Shown: piece by piece, positions 17,365-27,125 of the stretch
How positions within the stretch are numbered: the stretch's first letter is position 1
Layout: every line of letters starts with the position of its first letter
Source of the DNA: Desulfomonile tiedjei
GTDB lineage: Bacteria; Desulfobacterota; Desulfomonilia; Desulfomonilales; Desulfomonilaceae
NCBI GenBank assembly: GCA_016212925.1
Contig: JACRDF010000040.1
Coordinates: forward strand, 115,412 to 179,411
DNA length: 64,000 nucleotides
Reading direction: 5' to 3'
The notes under the pieces: model-generated
Database searches by the model: none
The model's input: only the letters and a program-made list of their open reading frames with translations
Told to the model about the DNA's origin: nothing
Program-made: the position numbers and the translations under genes

Positions 17365-18666
17365 ATGATTTGCTCAACAAACATATTAAATAAAAGGTTG
17401 CTTCTTCTGCTCGTAATACTAGCTTCATATATCCATGGCGCCGGCGGGATCTCCTGCGCCTATCAGCTTGGGCCCTCGCATTCCTCTACGGACCGTGACA
17501 AATCATTCCTCAGCTCCCTGGTCCCTTTGCCTCCACAGGTGAGCAGATCGAAAGAGAAATCCCCGGAACACTACATTGATCCTGCGCTCAACCACGGGCT
17601 GAAACTGGTTCTACCGCAAACTATCCGCCAGGGCCTTAGATTCGATGCGGGCTACGACAAATGGGAAGGGCTTCCCACAATGCAGGCCGATTATTTCCTG
17701 CCCGTCAAGGGATGGACAGACAAGAGCGTGTTTTTTTCTCCCAGGATTTCCCTGAACGGGACCAAGGAGAGCTATTCGATCGGCGCGGGGTTCCGGAATC
17801 TGATTACGTCGGAAATGCTCGTGGGTTTCCACGCGTTTCACGATTGGACCCGCGGTAGGCGCACTCGGGGAGAGTTCTTGAAGGAGACGGGTGTGGGGCT
17901 GGAGTTTACGGCTCTGCCCGGCTACAATTCGGATATCACTCTTTCTGTCAACGCCTACTTCCCGACGAACGAGAAACTAACGTTCACGAATGACGGCGAG
18001 AAACTGATCAGGGAGAAATTTTCCTCCGGGGCCGACGCCCGGCTGAAGCTTCTGTTGCCGCCTGTGGTGAACTTCCTCGACATGAAGGTTGATGCACAAG
18101 TTCATTCATATCGCGGCGAGCGAACCGATTTGACCGGGTACAACGCCGGCTTGTCGGTGAACACCCGTGATGGGATGCTTCGAGGTTCGGTGGAACGCGG
18201 CAGGGATGCTTTTCGGGGGGAATACTACAAAGTCGAGGGCAACGTGACCCTCGCGTTCGACTGGGTGGACCTGTTGAAAGGCGAGAATCCTTTTTCAGCC
18301 CCGTACAAGCCTTCTGCAACGAGATTCAGCCGCAAGATTCGGGATAGTCTGTACGATCGGGCGGTCAGAAAGCACGACTTACCTACTGACCGTACTGAAA
18401 GCCGTATCACCTTGGCGGCGAACGTAGTGGACGACACCGTGTCGTTTAACGGTGGTTTTCCCGAGCTGCCCAACACACGCATTACCGTTCAGACTTCCCA
18501 GAGCCCATGGCAAGACACCGAGGAAGTGGTCACCGATTCCTCGGGGCGCTATTCGGGAAGCTTGACACTCCCGCCTGGCCAATACCGGATGCGGCTGGTA
18601 CACAAACCTTCAGGCCGCGCATCGGCAATTAAGACCATAGTAATAGCAGGGACGAATAAGGAATAG
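17365..18666 (+). CDS. inverse autotransporter beta-barrel (intimin/invasin-type) protein
   Basis: A 433-residue exported protein. A signal sequence (about 10-27) is followed by a linker and, at about 75-320, an inverse-autotransporter beta-domain: alternating strands with VFFSPRISLNG, SIGAGFRNL, VGFHAFHDW and GVGLEFTAL. This places a barrel in the outer membrane with its C-terminal part outside. The part after the barrel is only about 90 residues and looks like one carboxypeptidase-regulatory/Ig-like beta-sandwich (TVQTSQSPW through TDSSGRYSGSLTLPPGQYRMR). Intimins and invasins normally carry several such domains, so the passenger is minimal. No Shine-Dalgarno sequence is obvious before the ATG. 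Confidence 0.85.
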   Translation: MICSTNILNKRLLLLLVILASYIHGAGGISCAYQLGPSHSSTDRDKSFLSSLVPLPPQVSRSKEKSPEHYIDPALNHGLKLVLPQTIRQGLRFDAGYDKWEGLPTMQADYFLPVKGWTDKSVFFSPRISLNGTKESYSIGAGFRNLITSEMLVGFHAFHDWTRGRRTRGEFLKETGVGLEFTALPGYNSDITLSVNAYFPTNEKLTFTNDGEKLIREKFSSGADARLKLLLPPVVNFLDMKVDAQVHSYRGERTDLTGYNAGLSVNTRDGMLRGSVERGRDAFRGEYYKVEGNVTLAFDWVDLLKGENPFSAPYKPSATRFSRKIRDSLYDRAVRKHDLPTDRTESRITLAANVVDDTVSFNGGFPELPNTRITVQTSQSPWQDTEEVVTDSSGRYSGSLTLPPGQYRMRLVHKPSGRASAIKTIVIAGTNKE

Positions 18667-18749
18667 CCAACCTGCGGGCAGCATTTGGCTGTTTTCAAGC
18701 GGATGTATATAGCCGTAATCCGTCGCGGCGTGATGGGGGCCGAGAGCGA

Positions 18750-20039
18750 TTACGGTTTATAAAGACCGAACCAACGGGGTGGAGCGAGGGACAACTCGGG
18801 CCACAGTATCACAATAATCAGGCCGGCCAACATTGCCGCGATGAATGGAATAACAGCCACCGCTACCCTGTCAAGCTTGGTTTCGGCCAAAGATGTAGTG
18901 ACGTAAAGATTGACGGCCACTGGAGGTGTCGCCTGGCCGATAGCGAGATTGAACGTCATTACCACTCCGAACCACAGCGGGTCCCAACCGAAACGGGCCA
19001 TCAAGGGCATGAAAATGGGCAGAAAAACGTAATAAATGGAAATTGCATCCAATAACATGCCGGCCACGAACAAAAGCAAATTGATCACGAAAATCATGAC
19101 CAACCCGTTCTGAGAGATGCTCAAAATCGCGTTGGTGAGACGGTCGATGGTCCCCAGAGCGTCGGCCGTCCATGCGAAAAGACCTGCAAATGCTACGATG
19201 AACATCACCACGGCAGAAGCGATTGACGCATCCAACATGCAGTTGTAAAGGCCTTTCAGGCCTATAGTGCGGTACAAAACCGTGCCGACGAAAATGCCGT
19301 AGACAACCGCTACAATGGCCGCTTCAGTGGCCGTAAAGATGCCGCCATAAAGCCCTCCTAGAATCACAACCGGAGCCATCAGGCCCCAGAAGGCCTCTTT
19401 GAGGGCTATAAGAATTTCCCACGGGGTGCCCCATCGCTCTCCACCCCAGCCATTGCGTTTTGAAATAAAATATGCCGGAACAGTGAGAGAAAGGCCCGCA
19501 ATCAACCCTGGGAAAATGCCGCCGGCAAAGATCGCGGGCACCGAAACCTGGGTGAATACTGCGTAAATGATAAAAGCTATGGACGGTGGAATAATGATGG
19601 CGGTCGAGCCCCCTGTCGCTATCAGAGCCGCTGCGAAATTACGGTCATAGCCCTTGGCGATCATGGCGGGAATCATGATGGCTCCAATGGCGGCCGCGTC
19701 GGCCGGGCCGGAGCCCGAAATCCCGCCGAAGAATACGCAAACCAGTACTCCAACAATGGCCAGCCCACCGGGGATCGGCCCGACAATAAGGTTTGCCAGA
19801 TGAATCAAGCGCTTGGAAATGCCGCAGCGTTCAAGGATAAAGCCGGCCAAAATGAAAAACGGTATCGCCAGGAGTGGAAACTTGGCGATATTGGAATAGA
19901 AGGTCGGTGAAATACCCAATAGGCTTTGGCCCGCAAGCCACAGGACAATGCAGGCCACCGAGCCCAACGCGATCGCTATGGGGAAACCTGCTATGAGAAG
20001 GATAAAGAACAGCAGGAAAAGAATTATGCCCGGGTCCAT
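18750..20039 (-). CDS. dctM: TRAP transporter large permease subunit, DctM type
   Basis: A 429-residue polytopic protein of about 12 membrane segments with DctM signatures such as FPLLAIPFFILAG, GGISGSGPADAAAIG and the GGSTAIIIPPSIAFI segment. It forms the sodium-coupled translocation channel of a tripartite ATP-independent periplasmic transporter. It is the last gene of the dctP-dctQ-dctM operon; its start directly follows the dctQ stop. A short CCGTAATC/GATTACGG inverted repeat at 18713-18755 spans its end. Confidence 0.95.
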   Translation of the reverse strand: MDPGIILFLLFFILLIAGFPIAIALGSVACIVLWLAGQSLLGISPTFYSNIAKFPLLAIPFFILAGFILERCGISKRLIHLANLIVGPIPGGLAIVGVLVCVFFGGISGSGPADAAAIGAIMIPAMIAKGYDRNFAAALIATGGSTAIIIPPSIAFIIYAVFTQVSVPAIFAGGIFPGLIAGLSLTVPAYFISKRNGWGGERWGTPWEILIALKEAFWGLMAPVVILGGLYGGIFTATEAAIVAVVYGIFVGTVLYRTIGLKGLYNCMLDASIASAVVMFIVAFAGLFAWTADALGTIDRLTNAILSISQNGLVMIFVINLLLFVAGMLLDAISIYYVFLPIFMPLMARFGWDPLWFGVVMTFNLAIGQATPPVAVNLYVTTSLAETKLDRVAVAVIPFIAAMLAGLIIVILWPELSLAPPRWFGLYKP

Positions 20040-20525
20040 CTAGGGCCTCCTGGCCGTTTCCCGGGCAATTCGCCAGGAAGTCTGAACGACCCTTATGATC
20101 ACGGCCGCGCCGCCTATTGGAATTGCGAGGGTATAGTACGCCTGCGGGATGTCGAGAGCTGGGGTGCTGGTGCGCATAGCGATTTCGTCAGGTATCTGGT
20201 AGACAACGCACAAGTAGACAACCAGGCCCACGGTTCCCACGGTGAAAGACGCGGCCGCGATGTCAAAGATCTTCTGAAGAGGAGCGGGCAAGGCTTCTTT
20301 GAAGAAACCCAAGCCGAGGTGAGCGCCGCGTTTGAATCCTACTGCCGCACCAAACAGCGTCAGCCATACCATTGCCATGACCAGCAACTCCTCCGTAAAG
20401 GCCAGGGAGTAGCCTGCGTAACGGGCAACCACGTTGGCAAAACCGAGCAGAGTCATAAAGACCATAATGGCGGCGCAAAAAATCTCTTCGGCATTGTTGA
20501 AAAACGATCGGAGTAATCCACTCAT
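20040..20525 (-). CDS. dctQ: TRAP transporter small permease subunit, DctQ type
   Basis: A four-helix membrane protein with the DctQ pattern: ANVVARYAGYSLAFTEELLVMAMVWL-like second helix region (with the conserved R, E and W positions), then GAAVGFKRGAHLG and a final helix at about 125-145. It pairs with DctM in the membrane. The frame extends to 20552, but the ATG at 20525 follows GAGG at a normal distance and starts near the first helix, giving 161 residues. Confidence 0.92.
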   Translation of the reverse strand: MSGLLRSFFNNAEEIFCAAIMVFMTLLGFANVVARYAGYSLAFTEELLVMAMVWLTLFGAAVGFKRGAHLGLGFFKEALPAPLQKIFDIAAASFTVGTVGLVVYLCVVYQIPDEIAMRTSTPALDIPQAYYTLAIPIGGAAVIIRVVQTSWRIARETARRP

Positions 20526-20596
20526 AGTGCAGGTCCTCTTCCTGAAGAACACTGGAAAGCCTGAACGACGTGGACCGAATGAGCCATCAATTCAGG

Positions 20597-21631
20597 CTAC
20601 CGGACCGCGTCTATGATCTTGAGCGCGCTTTTTACCAGATCGTCACCGATTTCCTTGGTCCACTTCTCCCACACCGGCTTGGTCACATCTTTGAATGCCT
20701 TCTTCTGGTCCGGTGTAAGCACCGTCACTTGCATGCCGGAGGCTTCGGCTTCTTTTAGGGCCTTCATGTCGCCGGTAAGACCGGTGCGGGCATCTTCAAT
20801 TTCCCATTTTCCCGCCTTCTCAGCGGCATCTCTCAAAATCTTTCGATCCTCCTCGGAAAACTGATTCCAAAGCTTCTGATTTACTCCGAATATCAGAGGA
20901 TCAATTGTGTAGTGCCATACAGTCATGTATTTCTGGAACTGAAAGAGTTTGTACGGAAGGATAATGGAGGTTACGGGGTTTTCCTGACCGTCAACGGTGC
21001 CTTGTTGAAAGGCGGTCAGAGCGTCGGCCCAGTTCATTAAAATGGGGTTAGTCCCAAACGCCTGAAAAATGTCCTTGAAGATAGGGCTGCCCACGACTCG
21101 TATCTTCATTCCTTTCATGTCTTCCGGCTTTGCCACCGGCCGCACGGAGTTGGTAAGCTCTCTGAACCCGTTTTCGCCCCATCCCAGAAACGTTACGCCG
21201 TTCTTTTCCATTTCTTCGATGAGTTTCTTGCCTGGCTCGCCGGCCTTCACGGCATCCAACTGTTTGTAGTTTTCGAACATGAAAGGCAGAGAGAATAGGT
21301 TAAGCTGCCTGATTTGCGGGCACCAGTTTATGGTGGAGGCCAGCGCAAAGTCAGCCACGCCCTGCCTCAGAAGCATGAATTCATTCGTCTGTTGGCCGGC
21401 AAACAGTTTTCCTGCGAAATAGACCTTGATCTTTATTTTGTCTCGTGAAGCCTCTTTCACCAGATCAGCGAACATCTGCGCGCCTTTGCCCCAACTTGAA
21501 CCCGGCCCCACGACCACGGTCATCTTGTACTCGTCTAAATATTGCGCTGCAGGGGTTACAGTGGCTGTTCCAATGAGCAGTCCAATTAAGCCCACGCAAA
21601 CCAAAATCGCCTTCTTCGTGCGTGTATCCAT
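20597..21631 (-). CDS. dctP: TRAP transporter periplasmic substrate-binding protein, DctP type
   Basis: A 344-residue binding protein with a signal peptide (about 1-29) and the DctP fold. Family landmarks include LRQGVADFAL, the PEDMKGMKIRVVGSPIFKD segment with the conserved Arg that binds carboxylates, and NPILMNWADALTAFQQGTVDGQENP. The likely ligand is an organic acid; which one cannot be read. GGAGGATAAACC precedes the ATG, a strong ribosome site. First gene of the operon, 71 bp before dctQ. Confidence 0.95.
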   Translation of the reverse strand: MDTRTKKAILVCVGLIGLLIGTATVTPAAQYLDEYKMTVVVGPGSSWGKGAQMFADLVKEASRDKIKIKVYFAGKLFAGQQTNEFMLLRQGVADFALASTINWCPQIRQLNLFSLPFMFENYKQLDAVKAGEPGKKLIEEMEKNGVTFLGWGENGFRELTNSVRPVAKPEDMKGMKIRVVGSPIFKDIFQAFGTNPILMNWADALTAFQQGTVDGQENPVTSIILPYKLFQFQKYMTVWHYTIDPLIFGVNQKLWNQFSEEDRKILRDAAEKAGKWEIEDARTGLTGDMKALKEAEASGMQVTVLTPDQKKAFKDVTKPVWEKWTKEIGDDLVKSALKIIDAVR

Positions 21632-22088
21632 GGTTTATCCTCCGATCAAGGGGTTGTTGAGTGATCCCGTTGCCCAGGTCATGGCCTGAATTCGCTCCGA
21701 AGGCACATTAGAGGCGCTACAGGTCACTCGTTTTATGGCAGAATCGTATTAATCGTATATTGGAAAGACAGCAAAGGTGTAATGACAAGCAAGCAAGCAG
21801 AGGGACATACTATCGACAAAGCCCGGTGTATAAGTTCTTCCGGCTACTTTCCCATGACTCTCCTCCCGCACTTTTTTATCTCGGCTTCAGGACGCCGCTG
21901 TTCTTTACCCTTTGTTTCGATCGGAGAATAGCAAATGGGCAATGGATGAGCAGAGCGTCCGCGATTTTATCGAAACAGGAGTAGCAGCTCCGTTGGTTGT
22001 CTGTCGTTCAAAAACAGAGTCTGCCGCGAGTGGTGTCGAGAGGCCTTCCTTTCAATGCATCCTCCACCACTACCGAGTCAACAGTTTT
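21632..22088. other. 457-bp gap upstream of dctP, nothing recognised
   Basis: It should contain the dctP promoter (minus strand) and the 3' end of icmF. I see no strong hairpin, RNA gene or credible small gene. Confidence 0.5.
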
Positions 22089-25000
22089 TCACATGTTTCG
22101 TCTGTACTGCCCACCGGCCCGGAAAAGGGTATCGGTGATCTGGCCGAGCGAGCATGTTTTCACGGTCTCCATAAGCTCTTCAAATATGTTCTGCCCTGAT
22201 TGCGCGATCCGGTACAGTCGGTCAAGAGCGCGATCACATTCATGCTTGTGCCGGTCCTTGAACTCCTGAAGACGTGTGAGCTGCGAGGCCTTTTCCTCCT
22301 CGGTCCCTCTTACCAGCTCCACAGCGCATTGCTCCATATAAGTCCCATGCGGGTTCAAAAAGGTGTTCACCCCGATAATAGGGTATTCGCCCGAGACTTT
22401 CAGCATCTCATAGTACAGGGATTCGTCTTGTATTTTTGTCCGTTGGTATCCGGTTTCCATCGAGCCCAATACACCGCCCCTTTGCGAAAGTCGGTCGAAT
22501 TCGGCAAGGACAGCTTCTTCCACAAGGTCGGTGAGTTCCTCCAGGATGAAGCTGCCTTGGTTCACGTTGTCTATTTTGCTCATTCCCCATTCTTTGTTGA
22601 TGATCAACTGGATTGCCAGGGCCCTGCGAACCGACTCCTCGCTCGGCGTGGTAATGGCTTCGTCATACGAGTTCGTGTGGAGAGAATTGCAGTTGTCGTA
22701 AATCGCGATCAGGGCCTGAAGGGTCGTCCGTATGTCGTTGAACTGGATGTCCTGCGCGTGAAGAGAACGCCCACTGGTCTGGATATGGTACTTCAGCTTC
22801 TGCGAGCGCTCGCTGCCATGGTATTTGTCTCTGATTGCTACGGCCCAGAGGCGCCGCGCCACGCGGCCGATGACGCTGTACTCGGCTTCAAGACCATTGG
22901 AGAAAAAGAAGGACAGGTTTGGAGCGAAATCGTCAATGCCCATTCCCCTTGATAAGTAATACTCCACGTAAGTAAAGCCGTTTGCGAGCGTGAAGGCCAG
23001 TTGAGTCACAGGGTTGGCCCCGGCTTCGGCAATATGGTACCCGGAAATGGATACCGAGTAGAAATTCCTTACGTCGTTCTTTATGAAGTAATCCTGCACG
23101 TCGCCCATCATCTTCAGGGAGAAATCCGTGGCGAATATGCAGGTATTTTGTCCCTGGTCCTCCTTGAGGATGTCCGCCTGGACCGTGCCTCGAACGTTCT
23201 TCAGGACTTCCGCCTTTATCCTGGCCGCCTGATTGGGTGTGGGGTCCGCTCCGTTTTCTTCTCTAAATTTGTCCAACTGCTGATCTATAGCGGCATTGAA
23301 GAACATAGCCAGCATAATCGGGGCCGGACCGTTGATGGTCATGGACACGGAGTTGTTCGGGGCGGAAAGATCGAACCCGCTGTACAAGACCTTCACATCA
23401 TCCAGAGTGCAAATTGATACTCCCGAGGTACCCACTTTGCCATACACGTCGGGTCGTTCTTCCGGATCTCTTCCATAAAGGGTGACGGAATCAAAAGCCG
23501 TCGAAAGGCGTTTGGCCTCGCTGTTGGCGGAAAGGTACTTGAACCGTCTGTTCGTACGAAACGGATCGCCCTCTCCTGCGAACATGCGGGTGGGGTCTTC
23601 ATCCTGCCTCTTGAAGGGGAAAACTCCTGCTGTATAAGGGAACATTCCCGGCAAGTTCTCTTTCAGCCGCCACCTGAGGATTTCACCGGGGTCCTGGTAC
23701 CCCGGCAGCACTATTCGTGGAAGAACTGTCCCGCTCAAGGTGCGTCTTTTCAGGTCTGAGCGAATCTCTCGCCCTCTGACCTCGAACACCATGTCGTCGC
23801 GGGAATAGGTTTCCTTGATGTCGTCCCACTCGCCGACCAGCCTCAAGGCTCGGGGATCGAGCTGTTTTTCTATTTCTTCCTGCAAGTGCTTTATGCGGCG
23901 AACAGCTTCGGAATCGTCATGGAGGCCATCCTCTTTCAAGGCCCGGACCGTCTCGTCCATTTGCCAGAGTCGGCGCACCAATCTCCCTTGATCCGCCCCC
24001 CACGCATGGTATCGGCGAACGACAGAGGCGATCTCCGAAAGATACCTGGTTCTCTCCGGTGGGATTATTATTGTTTGGGAAGACGGCTTCTTGTCCGGTC
24101 TTGCCTTCATTTGCGTGGACCAGCCAACCCCCGTCTTGGCGTTCAAGGCCTCTATTATGCCTGCGTACAGGCCGGTTACCCCGTCGTCGTTGAAACGAGA
24201 GGCAATGGTCCCGTAAACGGGAAATTCATCAAGGCTCTTGTGGAATTCAGCTCTGTTCCGCTGAATCTGTTTGCGAACGTCATGAATCGCGTCTTCGGAA
24301 CCTTGGCGATCGTACTTGTTCACTGCCACAAGATCCGCGAAATCCAGCATGTCAATCTTTTCCAACTGACTTTGGGAACCGAATTCCGAGGTCATCACGT
24401 AGAGCGATACGTCCGCGAGGGGGACCACTGCTGCATCTCCCTGGCCGATGCCTGCGGTTTCCACAATTATCAAGTCAAAACCTGCGGCCCTGAGTACCGC
24501 AATAGTTTCGTCCATGTGTTCCGGGACCTCAGCGGTCCGCGACCGCGTTGCCAAGGACCGATAGTAGACTCTGTCGTTGTAAATACAGTTCATCCTGATA
24601 CGGTCGCCCAGAAGGGCGCCGCCGGTCTTTCGGCGGGTCGGGTCCACAGAGACTATTCCTACTGTCCTGCCGGGTTGATCGTTAAGAAACCTGAGGACGA
24701 TCTCATCCGTGAGCGAAGATTTTCCTGCTCCGCCTGTTCCCGTTATCCCCAGAACTGGGGTTTTGGGGTCGCCCATCTTGTCACGGAGGGCGCTCTGAAT
24801 CCGAGCCAGGTTACCGTCTCCTGCTTCCTTGGCCGTCTCAACCGCGGTGATGGCGCGTGCAATCAACTTCCAACTGGAAGGTTCGATGTCGGCCAAATCG
24901 CCATCCAAACTCGCTGCGTCAACCGTGGAGAAGTCGCTTGTCTCCATAAAATGGTTGATAATGCCCTGCAAACCCCATTTTGCCCCGTCTTCAGGGCTAT

Positions 25001-25367
25001 AGATCTTGGTCACGCCATAGCTTTCGAGTTCCGAGATCTCTTCCGGGACTATGACGCCCCCGCCCCCGCCAAAGACCTTGATGTGTCCGGCGCCGTATTC
25101 TTTAAGAAGATCAACAATATACTTGAAGAATTCCATGTGGCCGCCCTGGTAACAGCTCACGCCGATCGCCTGAACGTCCTCCTGCACCGCGGCCATCACA
25201 ACCTCGGAAACCGATCGGTTGTGCCCCAGATGGATGACCTCGGCCCCTGAGGCTTGAAGAATCCGCCTCATAATGTTGATGGCAGCATCATGCCCATCAA
25301 ACAAGGAAGCGGCGGTAACCACTCGAATGTGATGCTTCGGCTGGTAAGGTGGAACAGATTCGGGCAT
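22089..25367 (-). CDS. icmF: fused isobutyryl-CoA mutase family protein (IcmF)
   Basis: This 1092-residue protein joins, in order, a B12-binding domain (about 13-140, with D24-G-H26-D as the cobalt-ligand motif), a MeaI-type G3E GTPase chaperone (Walker A GTGGAGKS at about 210-217, later NKYDR) and a large B12 mutase domain (about 560-1080, with SVSISGYHIAEAGANP). This order is diagnostic of IcmF, which interconverts isobutyryl- and butyryl-CoA by a radical mechanism while its GTPase gates cofactor loading. Phe in AGVFPF and Gln in EDQGQN agree with the IcmF substrate pocket rather than the Tyr/Arg pair of methylmalonyl-CoA mutase; a pivalyl-CoA mutase is less likely but not excluded. It lies 15 bp after a second B12-binding gene. 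Confidence 0.93.
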   Translation of the reverse strand: MPESVPPYQPKHHIRVVTAASLFDGHDAAINIMRRILQASGAEVIHLGHNRSVSEVVMAAVQEDVQAIGVSCYQGGHMEFFKYIVDLLKEYGAGHIKVFGGGGGVIVPEEISELESYGVTKIYSPEDGAKWGLQGIINHFMETSDFSTVDAASLDGDLADIEPSSWKLIARAITAVETAKEAGDGNLARIQSALRDKMGDPKTPVLGITGTGGAGKSSLTDEIVLRFLNDQPGRTVGIVSVDPTRRKTGGALLGDRIRMNCIYNDRVYYRSLATRSRTAEVPEHMDETIAVLRAAGFDLIIVETAGIGQGDAAVVPLADVSLYVMTSEFGSQSQLEKIDMLDFADLVAVNKYDRQGSEDAIHDVRKQIQRNRAEFHKSLDEFPVYGTIASRFNDDGVTGLYAGIIEALNAKTGVGWSTQMKARPDKKPSSQTIIIPPERTRYLSEIASVVRRYHAWGADQGRLVRRLWQMDETVRALKEDGLHDDSEAVRRIKHLQEEIEKQLDPRALRLVGEWDDIKETYSRDDMVFEVRGREIRSDLKRRTLSGTVLPRIVLPGYQDPGEILRWRLKENLPGMFPYTAGVFPFKRQDEDPTRMFAGEGDPFRTNRRFKYLSANSEAKRLSTAFDSVTLYGRDPEERPDVYGKVGTSGVSICTLDDVKVLYSGFDLSAPNNSVSMTINGPAPIMLAMFFNAAIDQQLDKFREENGADPTPNQAARIKAEVLKNVRGTVQADILKEDQGQNTCIFATDFSLKMMGDVQDYFIKNDVRNFYSVSISGYHIAEAGANPVTQLAFTLANGFTYVEYYLSRGMGIDDFAPNLSFFFSNGLEAEYSVIGRVARRLWAVAIRDKYHGSERSQKLKYHIQTSGRSLHAQDIQFNDIRTTLQALIAIYDNCNSLHTNSYDEAITTPSEESVRRALAIQLIINKEWGMSKIDNVNQGSFILEELTDLVEEAVLAEFDRLSQRGGVLGSMETGYQRTKIQDESLYYEMLKVSGEYPIIGVNTFLNPHGTYMEQCAVELVRGTEEEKASQLTRLQEFKDRHKHECDRALDRLYRIAQSGQNIFEELMETVKTCSLGQITDTLFRAGGQYRRNM

Positions 25368-25382
25368 TTCTAGGCCTCTTGT

Positions 25383-25793
25383 TTAAGATCGGGGGGTGGG
25401 GGAGCCGAGCCTTTGGCTGATAAACTCAGCCGGCGCGTCTATGTCCGATCCGCCCGGGAACACGGCGGCCACTCCCATTTCCTTCAGCAAAGGGATGTCC
25501 GGCCCCGGAATAACTCCGCCCACAACGACCATGATGTCGTCGGCCCCCTTTTCCTTGAGGAGGCCCAGCAGTTTTCGGCAAATCGGCAAATGGGCGCCGG
25601 ACATGATCGATAGTCCGATCACATCCACGTCTTCCTGGATTGCGGCGTGTACGATCATTTCTACAGTTTGGTGAAGTCCGGTGTAGATAACTTCTAATCC
25701 TGCATCTTTCAGGGCATGGGCTATGACCTTTGCCCCCCGGTCATGACCGTCCAGGCCTGGTTTGGCAAGAAGTATACGCGGTGTACTTCTCAC
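25383..25793 (-). CDS. stand-alone B12-binding subunit, acyl-CoA mutase small-subunit type
   Basis: A 136-residue protein that is almost entirely one cobalamin-binding domain: [16 protein letters not shown] carries the DxHxxG motif (Asp15, His17, Gly20), followed by [11 protein letters not shown] and the VVVGGVIPG loop. It resembles the C-terminal domain or small subunit of methylmalonyl-CoA or ethylmalonyl-CoA mutases. No separate large mutase subunit lies here, and IcmF next to it has its own B12 domain, so the partner is unclear: a distant mcmA subunit or a B12 donor to IcmF. The GTG start has GGAGG about 11 bp upstream. Confidence 0.9.
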   Translation of the reverse strand: MRSTPRILLAKPGLDGHDRGAKVIAHALKDAGLEVIYTGLHQTVEMIVHAAIQEDVDVIGLSIMSGAHLPICRKLLGLLKEKGADDIMVVVGGVIPGPDIPLLKEMGVAAVFPGGSDIDAPAEFISQRLGSPTPRS

Positions 25794-26168
25794 AGGCGAC
25801 TCGACCTCCGCTATGTGCAGGTTCAGGGATAAGAATTTGCAGTATTATTTCGAGGACACTATACCACGGGACCGGGATCTCAACAATATTCAGTCTGATC
25901 TTTGTCGAACTAAAATCACAATCGCACCCGTGGATAGGCGGGGGGGCGGGGCGGCTGCGGTTCGAGCTGACACAAAGAGGCGGATGGCAGGGAAAGGGGT
26001 GTGCCTGCCTATTCTCATTGAGGAAAGTCGAATCATTGCAGTTTCATGCCTATGCCCTGACGGATAGGAGGGGCCTGCCCCTAGAGTAATTGCTTGACAC
26101 CAACATTTCTTGTGATATATATTTGCCTGTAATCATATGCTGTTATGTTTGTTTAATGTTTTGCCTCC
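25794..26168. other. 375-bp divergent gap between the B12-binding and barrel genes
   Basis: Apart from the promoter at 26094-26121 I see no feature. In particular I did not recognise a cobalamin riboswitch box. Confidence 0.5.
26094..26121 (+). promoter_or_regulatory. sigma-70-type promoter
   Basis: TTGACA at 26094-26099, a 16-bp spacer and TATATA at 26116-26121, in an AT-rich patch about 48 bp upstream of the barrel-like gene. Confidence 0.72.
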
Positions 26169-27071
26169 TTGAAGAGGTATGGATTGAAGTTGCTTAAACA
26201 TATTCCGAAGGCCCTTGCACCGCTCCTGATTCTGGCGGTCTTTGGAGTTCTTTTCTCTGCGAACGTCTGTGGAGCCGGGGATTATCCCTCGTGGTGGGGG
26301 TCCTCCGCGTGGTGGGACTGGTCCGACTACCGAGGGGGTGTGGGGATTCGTGGCTTCCTGGCGCGACTGACTTCAGGCAGCATCGAAGAAGGCAACCTCA
26401 GCCGTGACCTGAGGACGGACTTCGGCATGATCAGCGACCCTGACCCCTTCGGGGAGTTCTGGGGAGAATTGTATATCGACAGACTGGGACTGCGGCTTCG
26501 TGTCGAGGAGGACAACACCTTCCAAGGCCGCGTGGGCACAGGCCCCGAAACGGATGTAATCAGGTCGTCGGAGTTAGAAACCAGCTCAGGAAGTTTTGGA
26601 GTGGATTTGGACCTGATCCGCTATCCGTTCCTCAGGCTGGGCATTGATTACGATGTGTACTTTGGGAAAATAAAATTATTGGACAGGACACACCCGTACC
26701 AGTGGACCGTGTTTGAGGTGGCCGGCCGTCAGCCTATGACTATAGGCGTTCACGGACTGGCTATACCCACAAGGATTCGAGGCGTTCCCGTCACAGTTCA
26801 GGCGCGTGCGCGCTTCCCCGTCCCCCTCTTGACATCAGGCAGCGATGCCAAGGTAACGGAATGGGAGGTTTCGGCCGGTCTGCGCCCGGCAATTTGGGAC
26901 ACCAGCATTTATGCTCACAGCACGTTTTCGGTGGGGCTAAGCGGTGGTTTTCGATGGGTAAATCTCGAGACTGATCTTGTCGCCACCGATCTTGTCACCG
27001 GGGGCGAACGCAACGCGAAGCTCAAGGCCCGCTGGCAAGGCGCTTTCATCGAGCTTGGGCTCGCTTTCTAA
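26169..27071 (+). CDS. putative outer-membrane beta-barrel protein
   Basis: A 300-residue protein with a signal sequence (about 15-37, ending near VCGAG) and then alternating amphipathic strands with many Trp and Tyr residues, for example FWGELYIDRLGLRLRVE, FGVDLDLIRYPFLRLGIDYD and AFIELGLAF at the C-terminus. The C-terminal Phe fits an outer-membrane barrel signal. I cannot name a family. The start is a TTG at 26169; other starts a few codons downstream are possible. A strong promoter precedes it. Monocistronic, converging with the glutamate synthase operon. Confidence 0.7.
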   Translation: MKRYGLKLLKHIPKALAPLLILAVFGVLFSANVCGAGDYPSWWGSSAWWDWSDYRGGVGIRGFLARLTSGSIEEGNLSRDLRTDFGMISDPDPFGEFWGELYIDRLGLRLRVEEDNTFQGRVGTGPETDVIRSSELETSSGSFGVDLDLIRYPFLRLGIDYDVYFGKIKLLDRTHPYQWTVFEVAGRQPMTIGVHGLAIPTRIRGVPVTVQARARFPVPLLTSGSDAKVTEWEVSAGLRPAIWDTSIYAHSTFSVGLSGGFRWVNLETDLVATDLVTGGERNAKLKARWQGAFIELGLAF

Positions 27072-27125
27072 CTCCCACTCTCGTCTGCATTCTCACAGAT
27101 AATCTATTCCGCCATAAAACCCGCA

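Noticed and set aside
23886..25250. 454-codon plus-strand frame
   Set aside because: It is antisense to icmF, with no ribosome site or recognisable domain.
25794..26093. Possible cobalamin riboswitch upstream of the B12-dependent genes
   Set aside because: I could not find a B12-box-like sequence or the expected pairing, so it is not called.
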